Assembly: GCF_001625305.1 (NCBI RefSeq)
Contig: NW_017802935.1
Span: 1,042,758 to 1,106,757 of the forward strand
DNA from: Branchiostoma belcheri
Taxonomy: Eukaryota > Chordata > Leptocardii > Amphioxiformes > Branchiostomatidae
Direction: 5' to 3'
Length of the DNA: 64,000 bases
Numbering within the stretch: position 1 is the first letter of the stretch; each line of letters starts with the position of its first letter. The notes beneath the pieces are model-generated. The model was not told where the DNA came from, did no database searches, and saw only the letters and a program-made list of their open reading frames with translations. The translations under genes and the position numbers were made by a program. Below, in pieces: positions 32,779 to 43,400 of the stretch.

Positions 32779-34339
32779 CTAGAGGATAATCTGGTTCTTG
32801 TAGCTGTGCGGCAGGTCTTTGTGAGGCAGGACGATGGAGTTCAGCACAATCACCTCCGGTGGGATGGTCACGTTACGACCTGGAGAATAAAGGAAATACG
32901 TCAATCATGATTCCCGCAGGTTATAGACAATAGAATATTACACAGGTGTCAGCCAGACCGCAAGTCAGAATGATTGCTCGAAGAGCTGAGGGAGGGCTGG
33001 GACAACTTTAAAATCTATTTACGTCATATCCATTACATTTCTCTGTCAATGCAAAATGTGCTTATAAGTTGAGAAAATTTGGTGTCCCTGAATAACAGAT
33101 GTTGTAACAATCTCCATTCTGCCTGGGATATCCTTAATTGAGACAAAGTTGAGAAAACATTAAAAAAAAACAATTTGATCATGAGGAATCTCTGAAGATG
33201 TTGATCAGGGTGACTGACCTCCCTGCCTAGAGGAGGGTTAAGAGTAAGCAGGGGATTTGACCTCTTGGCCAAATCCTCCCTTCCTATGTCCAAAAATCCA
33301 GTATTCAAATCTTGCAGCACAAGCAAAACACATTCAAATTAAATATTCCATGGCAATTTCTTAACAAACCTTCCTGTTATACTTCGCTACTGCATGTATG
33401 TGAACCGTGAGCCTACCCAGGATGGTGATGGAAGGGTTGAGCCGTCCGTCCTCGCTGAACAGTTCTCCGGAGTCCAGCTTGGCGAAGGGGATGTTGGGAT
33501 TGGGGTCAGAGGGCGTGCCCTCCACGCGGGTCCAGGCGCCAACCGTGCTGTTCCATCCCACAATGCTGTGCAGGATGCAGCTGTGGTCCTGCAGTGGATA
33601 CAAGGAAGAGAGTATAACAGGAGCTTTCTGACTAATTTGCATTATCTTGTCTTGACTTGTCTGACTTTTGTTCCTTTTTCGACTTCCAAAAATTTGTCTT
33701 CACTTTATCTGCATATCAATCAACAGTTTAAAAAAGTCCTGCATTTCCCCTCTGGTCTCTCAGTCACTGACAAAAGATAGTGGATACTAGCTGAAACGTC
33801 TAACGTTTTCAAAATCATATCCAGTAACTGTTGCTTGAGTAATTGCTTTTGGCGAAGAGAGTACCGTAGTTACGTTTTTACAGTTAAAACTTTAACTTTA
33901 GTTAATAATATGCAAAAAAAATCGTGATTGACATTATCATCATGATCATGACATAATGAACATGCTCAAACTTTGCCACTAATGTAATGGTAAAACGAAA
34001 TGTTTATTTAGATGCCAGCCTTTTTATCTTTAGTATGCCCTATGGGTCACTGAGACTGATAGTGCACTAAAGCAAAAAACTGCTGGCATCCAGGCTAAGC
34101 CTCCGCTGTATTTAACGTTGTGTGAAAAAAAATCATTAACCAACACTGGTATCTCCAATCAGGTGTTAACCCTTGTCCTGCGGAGTACAACAATTGTTGT
34201 TCTGCACATACAGTACCATCTATATAACACTCTGTATATGTACGATTTGGGGGTATTTGTCGTGTAACGCATCACACCACAGCAAAACACAACAAATGCT
34301 GAAGTTAACTATGCCACTGCAGGGCAAAAAAAATTTGGG

Positions 34340-34414
<75 letters not shown>

Positions 34415-37400
34415 NATATATATATATANNNNNNNNNNNNNNNNNNNNNNNNNNNNNNNNNNNNNNNNNNNNNNNNNNNNNNNNNNNNNNNNNNNNNNNN
34501 NNNNNNNNNNNNNNNNNNNNNNNNNNNNNNNNNNNNNNNNNNNNNNNNNNNNNNNNNNNNNNNNNNNNNNNNNNNNNNNNNNNNNNNNNNNNNNNNNNNN
34601 NNNNNNNNNNNNNNNNNNNNNNNNNNNNNNNNNNNNNNNNNNNNNNNNNNNNNNNNNNNNNNNNNNNNNNNNNNNNNNNNNNNNNNNNNNNNNNNNNNNN
34701 NNNNNNNNNNNNACTGTACATGCTCAAACTTTGCCACTTGTTTGTTATGGTAAAACAAAAAGTTTATTTGGATGCCAGCCTTTTTATCTTCAGCACGCAC
34801 CCTTTGTTAGCATGGATTTCAGCCTTAAAATTTATATCTGTAGTGGCCTATTAATATAGTTATGTTAATAACAGAGACTGAGAGGGTCCACTAAAAAATA
34901 AACACTGGCATCCAGGCCAAAGTCTGCCGTGTGTGTTGTTGTATGACATACACTGAATCACCAACACTGGTATCTCATATCACAGTGAAAGGTGTGCTGT
35001 ATGTTCTGTACATGTTGGGATTGCGCCGCTGGCATAACTAATATAAACTGGTGGATGTCCCAACTACTTAGTACCTAATACCAGCCCAGAAGAGAACAAG
35101 AAATAGCCACGCATTCAAGTACCAGAGTTATCAACCAAGGAATGAGGTGTTCAAGAATTCATTCTTTCCTAGAACTATCGCAGAGTGGAACTCACTGTCA
35201 CCAAGTACAGTAGGGGCATTGTCAATAGATAGCTTTAAACAATGTCTAGAGCTAGAAGTTCAAGGGTTACTGTAGGTGTAACAAGTCGATCGGTGTAATG
35301 TAGTCGGCTGCCGCCGCGCCGCGTGCCTGCGAAGCTGGTGTGTTACGCCGAAAGGCGGTTATACCGGCTATACAGATACAGATAATCCTCCGGGATTGCA
35401 CTAGCGAATGAAGAGATGGGCCTCCCCCCTCTAAGGGAAGCCAGCACGCGTTTGCTCTAGCCTGCTCAATTCCAACGAAAAGGACCGCCATCTTTCTGTC
35501 GGCAAGCGCAAAACCCGAAAACCATCGAGATACAGAGACGAAGACTTCACAGACAACCTGGCTGACGATTTCTCCCATGAATCTGACATGTAATCTCACC
35601 TGGATGGAGGCTCCGTCCAGAATAATAGACTCCCGTATCCTGGTACCGGGGCCGATGGTCACGTTGGCTCCCACCGTCACATTAGGGCCCAGCTGGGGGA
35701 AAAATCAGTTAAATTAAATAAATAAATAATGGTTTTTTTATTGTCCAAACAGTACCCGTGCAGTCGCAGCCTGTAAACGGCTGAATTGATGTAGGGTATC
35801 ACATAATCAATACAAATCACAATAATTACAACAATCAAATAATACACATGATACACATATTTGTTCCACAATTATTTTTGTGGAACTGTCGCAAGGGTCT
35901 GTGCGGCTGCCATTCAGCGCCACAAGGTGACCTCAATACGACTTTCCCCAACCGAAGTTAGGTGCCCATTCACACCTGGGTGGAGTGAGGAAAGTCGTGT
36001 TAAGTGCCTTTCCCAAGGGCACAACGTCGGGGCGCATGTTCAGACATGTACCGGGTACGACTCGGAATCGAACCCGGGTCTCCCGGTTCATAGTCGATTG
36101 CTCTATCCACTACACCACCCGACGCCACTACGCGACAGTTGGAGCCAAGATGTAACTACACAATCAAACAACATTCTTACATACACACACCCGCAAACAC
36201 ACACACAAACATACACACAAATTAAGACACGCACACACACAGTAAACAATACCCCATACCCAGAGGTAGAAACAAAAAGAGCTTGTACTACTGTGAGTAA
36301 CACCTTGACTTACCACAGCCGTAGAGTCCACATTCGCAGAAGGGTGGATGTACACATCACCTGCAATGAGATAGAAAATGCAGTTAGCACAAATACAATG
36401 CTTACAATGATTATTACAATTATCATGTCTACACATGTTTATCCCTGGAAAAACATGGCAAAGGCCTCAAAGCCTTTTTGAGGCAGTAGGGGCAGTGGGT
36501 TGTTATCCACAGTGTCTAGGGCATGGTATTGGAAGGCGGAGCCCATCCCTCTCCTTCCACAATGTGTCATCCTTTTACCTCCCCAACCAAAGTGAGGTAG
36601 CTATTTTGCACTTTGGGAAGTTCCCAAGGACAAACATCATGATCTCGTGTCCACTAGCCTAAAGGCCATTTGATACCTGCATAATCTACGGATTCGTGAT
36701 AGATGTACTGTTACCTCAGTCTCAATCTTGTGTTTGCTAGACTAGCTGGACTCGACCATTTAATTCCCGAGAGAACTAAAAACAAATTTTTCACAGACGG
36801 ACCGTACCTTTGATGGTCGAACCTGTGACCTCTCAATCTCGTGTTCACAACCCTAAGGTTTACTCTATGCCTGGATGAACATGATCTACAAATGGGCCAT
36901 ACCTTTGATGGTGGGCATGCCCTCTCCTGGCGCCGCCAGTCTGTCGGGGTGAGTCTTGTGGTACAGAGCCAGATACAGCCGGTTGGCATAGATGGCAGAA
37001 CTGCAAGAAGGACACATCTTTTTAGATAGGAGCAGGCAGTGAAGAATAAAGAATGTTGTTGACAATGGTACAGAATGTGAATAGCAGTCCAAAGGCATAA
37101 TGTTTACCTTCGGACATGGTCTGCTCTGTTAATTCTTACTGAAACACATTCACAATTTCATGTACATGATTGTACTACTATTATATGGTGACAGGAGCAG
37201 AGCAGACCATGAAATTGCAACATTATGTAACCCGACACCAGTCGCCATGGTGACAGACATCAACAAATCATGTCATTGGTTAGGTCATAGGTCACTGTTT
37301 GGAGAAGAAGAAGAGGAAGAAACTGAGTAAAAACAATATGTTTCCTTCAGTAAACATAAAAACATTTCCCTACCCCGCAGACTTGATCTGGCTCCAGAAG

Positions 37401-40400
37401 TTCTGGGTCTTGTGGACGTACAGCTTGCTGTCCCCAGTCAGCATGGGGAAGATGTCCTGCTCCAGCCGTATGCTGTCCTTACTGCTGCCAAGGGCAAAGC
37501 TGTCATCACTGGGCAAGAGTCAAGCAACAACCACCACCACTGATTGGACAATTATCCACCGGAATCACCACATGATCATTGTATATTCATTTGCATAATT
37601 GGGACCCTTGATTGGCCAATTGTTCGATCAAACTAAGACACTGCGTCCACTATATACAGGGCTCAAAAAACTGTGAGCATTTGTACAGCCAAAAATGGAG
37701 CTACTGTAAGCACCAATTTGCCTGGTTACCAAATTTTCTTCTTTTCCTCCTTTCCAAAGAGACTCACCAGCTGAAATAGGTTTGGAATCATGGCTAGCAA
37801 GTATTCTACAATTTATTTTGAGCTCTGATATACTGCATGACTGTACAATGTATGTGTGGACAGAATGCACACTATATTACATAAATGTACACAATTCTCT
37901 ATATACTTACATTGTAGTCTAGTAAGTTCTATACATTGCATCAAGATGGCAGAGGAATATGTTTATATATTGCTACTTCCTCACAGATACTTTACTGCAG
38001 ATAGAAGAAGAAACCATGTGTGCCCAGTGGCCTCCACCACTCAAAAGCTCCCCCTGGCAGCTAAGGCCAGCACTGCACCCACCTGGGCAGGTCCTCCTGG
38101 TGCCTGGCAAAGACTGTCGCGATGTGCTTAAATACCTCGGGCGAGAACAGGTACACGCCGCAGTTGATGATCGAGCTCACGAATGTGCCCGGCTTTTCCA
38201 CATAATGTAGCACCTGGGTTACACAATGGAAAAGATGGGAGGATTTTTTTTATTTTATTTTATGATGATTTACCACATTTGTGGAAGGATTGACACTGGT
38301 GACTATCACCTTTTCAAAGATGTCAAACCTGAGACCAGACTGTAATGTTTGAACCACTCACACCGGGAAGGTCCCCTACTCTTTTCGATAAGTGTGGTGG
38401 GTTCTTTAACGTGCGTGGGTTGTGGCTCTCCCAAACACGGGACCTCCATTTAACGTCCTATCCGAGGGACGTCCCTAGCCGAAGCGAGGATATCAGGAAA
38501 TGGACACTTAAGACTGAAACCTTAACGGGGGCCCTTTTTGATAGAGCGCAATCGCTTCTGTGTAGAGTGTAGAATTCAAAATTCAGTGTGGAGCATTGTC
38601 AGGACCCCGCATGCAGACCCTCATTAAGAAGAACAGAAAACTGAGAGGGGTGAAGAAAACTGGTTGTCAGATGGTCTTTGGTTCCCCAACAGTCAGATGA
38701 TTAGACTAAGGGACAGATGAGTTAAGATGGAGCATTTCATGTAAAGAAATCAAACAACAGTATGACAAGGCAAGAAACTAAATTATGACAAATACAACTT
38801 CTCATTAAACGGTATCATTTGTATCTATGTATAATATTTTAAGCTAATATCAAACGTTGAGTACTGGTAACAAGTTTCCCTATAACTAAATTTAGATCTG
38901 GGAAGTAGATTCAATGTACATGTATGAATAGTAGACTATTACCTCATGCGTATCTGTGTTCTCCACCAGGCAGCCGTAGTTCAAGGCTTGTTCTCTGCTA
39001 GCCTGCAAAATGAAATTATATCAAATATTAAGTTCATTGCAAATATTACTTAATATTCTACAGTAAATAATGTAAATTCCTTCTGGCTCTGCACCAGATA
39101 CTGAGATTTTTTACCTCCTGTAAGTCTGCCTGTCAATCTTCCCGCACCCATGCCCTGTCAACCTGAGTACTCTGTCTGGACAAACCAATACACAAACCCC
39201 ACAGCTCACAGAAATAAAATATATATACCAAATCTGCAACATAATGTTGTCATCCTCAGTGGAACAAGGTCCTTGCATTGTCGTGTAAAGGATGAACAAG
39301 TACTCTCCAGGCAGAGGCTTACAATACATGTATGCTTCAACTTATTCTTCACAATTGCTTTTAATACTAGTAAGGAATTTCTACCTCTGTCCCCATCATG
39401 GTGCAGCAGGCGTGGGCCCTCTGCCGGTGGGACTCTACCATTTCCGTCAGGGGGAAGTCGCTGCACACGTCGGCGTTCATCACAAAGAAGCACTCGGGGT
39501 TGCCGCTCTGGATCACGTCCCGGAAATGGTACAGTCCGCCCGCCGTGCCCAGCGACGTGTACTCCTGCAGGTACCTGGGGGGGTGGGTATAACAAAATCA
39601 AGTCGAATCAACTTTATTACTCAACAACTGTAGCTGGTACAATGTATGGCAAAGAAACAACAAGGGTACATACACAAACTTATAGTAAAATATAATTCTA
39701 ATGAGCTTCAAATATAATTTCAACAGTGGAGTCGGTATTCCTGTACGGCTGTGAAGCGTGGACTGTGACTCCCAGACTGGAGAAACAACTGGATGGCTGC
39801 TATACAAGAATGCTAAGGTGGGAGTAAAGTACATGGCTCGAAATTAATTAAATGTGGTCCAGTGGCCACAGACCACTAAAATTTAGGCTAGGACAACTAA
39901 AAAGACATTTTTGGGACAAGAGAAAAATAATCAACATCAGAATGTCAGCCCTTCTGTTTTTTATCAGGCACACGTCCTGGCTTTTGGATCCGGAAAATCC
40001 CCCAAATTTCCTGTCTACACTACAATTATAGTGCGCCTCAAGATCACATTATATCCATGAACCATTTCCAGCTGGCTTCAAATGGAGTTTTGGATATTGT
40101 CTGTTACCTCTTCAATACAGATATAGAAACTGTGGTAAAATATAAATTTTGAACTAAAAAAAATATCATTCTTTTTTACACTTTTTTCAATATGGATGGG
40201 AAAAAATGATTTTTTTTTCTGGTTTATGGATACCAAGGTTACTCAAGCAACTGGATCATTTTAGGCGATGATGTACAAGTAAACTAAAGCAAACATACCT
40301 GATGGAGATATGGAACTCCTGCTGGGCACGAGACAGGAAAGTCTTGAAAGCGTCGCTGGGTTGGTAGAAACCGATCAGTAGGATCTCCTTCAAGCCCTCC

Positions 40401-43400
40401 ACCTGGAAAAGTAAAGTCAAAATATAAAATGAGTTCCAGGAAAAATTCAGTTCAAGGAAAAAGTGAGTTCAAGGAAAAAGTGAGTTCCAAGAAAAAATGA
40501 CTTCCAGGAAAAAATGGCTTCCAGGAAAAATGAATTCCAGGAAAAAATGAATTCAAGAAAAAAATGAATTCCAGGAAAAAATTACTTCCTGGGGAAAAAA
40601 TTAGTTCCAGGAAAAAGTGAGTTCCGGGAAAAAAAATTCCAAGAAAAAATGAATTCCAGGAAAAAATTAGTTCAAGGAAAAAGTGAGTTCCTGGGAAAAA
40701 ACAGGGTCTTACCTTCTGACAGGCCTCAATGTGATGTTGAATGATGGGAAATCCAGCAACAGGAAAGAGCGGCTTGGGAAGGTCCAATGACAGTGGTCGG
40801 AAACGAGTCCCTGTTAAAACATGAGAAAAGTATGTTTAACAAAATGTCTATAAACTTGCTCTGAACACGTATGTTTATATATGTTCTGAGCTCAGCTAGA
40901 AAATGTTATAGCTAACGGTATACGTTAGGCTTAGGCAAAAATACATGGTATGAAAAAATAAAAAGAAATTTTGAACAAAGAGCACTGAAGCCTCATTGGG
41001 AAGGCTTCTAAAGCCATAATCTATCCATTCTCCTAAGCTACTTTACTGAGTCGGAACTAACTTTTGATGATGTTTTCTTGTTTCCTCTACAATAGACATT
41101 CCAATGATTTTTTTCTTACAGTAACTGTTGTACTCTCATCTGCCGAATAAACATACCCCCCGGAATAAACGTACCCCCCGGACAAATCTTCAAAATGAAA
41201 TAAACATACCCCCGGAATAAACATACCCCCCGGAAAATTACCAAAATTGACGGGTAACCTGTGTCTCTTGCACTAAAATGCACCCTTACTAATATATGCA
41301 CAAATCTTTAACGGTTATTTGCAATTAGGAATTTAAATAGACAAAAAAAAAAGAGCATTTAATATTTTGTATTTTGATAAGCACCACCCATGACAATAGA
41401 ACATTCAGACGAATTTATGCACGCGGTGATTGCAAAAACCGGCCCGAAAATGACAAGTTTATCGCTACAATACGCGTTTATAAACGTCTTCACGTCGATG
41501 ATTTGTCAATTTTTTTCACACGAAGTTGAAAAAAATTACTGGTTTTCAAAAAATTAATAAACGTACTGTGCAAAATAAGAACGTACTGGGTGGATATTCG
41601 GGCCCAAAAAAATAAACGTACCCGTATGTTTATTCGGCAGATGAGAGTACTTTACTGAGTCGGAACTAACTTTTGATGATGTTTTCTTGTTTCCTCTACA
41701 ATAGACATTCCAATGATTTTTTTCTTACAGTAACTGTTGTAGTCTGCATGCTCAGAGTGGCATGTGCAGTCTACTGTAACAGTTACTTCTCTAGCCGTAA
41801 GGCTGTCCACATTTGTACCACTAAAAATGCACACAGACAGAACTTAAGACCAGTAGCTAGAGCATAATGGGGATCGGGTCAAGGCCTTATAATAAGAGCA
41901 CACTCAGACAGCATTTTCTGAGGTGCTTAAAATACCCAATATAACCAATCCACAGGTCTTGTTAGTGGCTTACTAGTAGCGAAGTTGGAGTACATTAATA
42001 CAACATGGATGTCAGCATCAGAGTAGGGAATACATCATTAAGCCATAAACTAACTTAAGACTCAGGAAAACTAAAAAAAGTGCTGGAGAGAATCCAAATA
42101 CATGAGGAAGAACTTTATTGAATGACAACCGTACATAAAAAAAATAGTACAATGCATGGTAACAACTATTGAACAAAATAGAGGTATAGAATAAAACGTA
42201 ACATGATCTTAATTACTAAAACAGATTACATCTTTGATATAGTGGTACAATCAAGTGGGGATAATCAAGAGTTTCCTACATAAGTCAAGAGTCAGGGATC
42301 TCCCTTGAGAATAGGACAATGCCACCCATTATACTGTAAATCCCAGCGCAATCATACTTTCCAAAAATAGGGTTGTTTCTACTGAATGTTCTTTCTGTGT
42401 CTCTTTGAAATGGAATTTGACTTGAGATAAGATAAAAAGCTGGCTAAACTCCCAAGAAACGGTCTCCATTTGTATCTGAAAGTCCCTTCTGGCAGAGTCA
42501 TCGTCCTTCGGGTTAACACGAGAACCACAGATGTGTCAGTCAGATCATAATCTCACAACAATTACGGCCGGGGGAAGACAAAAGACAGGCCGAGATTAGC
42601 ACTTTCTACTGTTAATCTTAATGCGTATATTTTGGTCTCAACACCTGGGTTCTAAGACACTGTGACCTGTTTCCTGCATAGAAACGATGTGTTTGTTTGT
42701 CCTATAACGTATTTGTGGATACTGTAATCTAGATAGAATAGAAGATGAACTTCATTTTGTAGTAGAATGTAGTTTGTGTAACTGTGAGAGAATTGAACTT
42801 TATAGACGAATAACATCGATGTTTCCCCACTTTACACACCTAAGTAATACAGACAAATTCACTTTTTTAATGAACTTAGACAAACCCTCGATGTATGTTC
42901 TTATCTTTTCAACATCACAGAGAAGCGAAGAGAAGTCGAAATTATGTAACAAACTGTAGTGCTAGTACTAGATTGATCTTGTTGTGTATATATTTGTGTA
43001 TTCAAGTTAACCTTTGTACCTAACCCAGTGGGTATGTTTGTGCAATAAAGATCTTCATTCATTCATTCATTCATTCATTCATTCATTAATAGGTAACCAT
43101 CACCTCTTCATGATGTGAAACTTGAGACTAGACTGGTAAACCGTCCTTAGGTGTAACACAGTGTTAGACCAGACTGTAAACTTTGAACCACTCACACCAG
43201 GAAAGGAAGGAGTCCTGAGCACTGTTTTCCATTTATGATTATAAGTGTTATATAATATTTAATGAAAGTTTATTGCAAATTCATGCCTGAGGGCTAATTG
43301 CAAGAACGTGATAACAACAAATAAACAGTAAAAATGATAATATTAGTAATGCTAATGCTACTTTAGAAATACATAATTATTGTTGGGTTTGATTTCTTTT

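Noticed and set aside
34173..34859. Long frames across the TA tract and N run
   Set aside because: Their length comes from undetermined bases and Tyr-Ile repeats of TA; no protein signal.
36060..36125. Possible tRNA gene on the minus strand (also 49236-49300 and 19050-19110)
   Set aside because: A and B boxes are present, but the acceptor and anticodon arms do not pair well and the same body follows each copy, so these are SINE heads.
35861..36481. 206-codon plus-strand frame in GMPPA introns
   Set aside because: It runs through a SINE and a CA-rich tract opposite GMPPA exon 9; the composition is low-complexity His/Thr/Gln.
39206..39601. 131-codon minus-strand frame
   Set aside because: This is GMPPA exon 4 read past its donor and in another frame; the correct product comes from the spliced exon 39385-39574.
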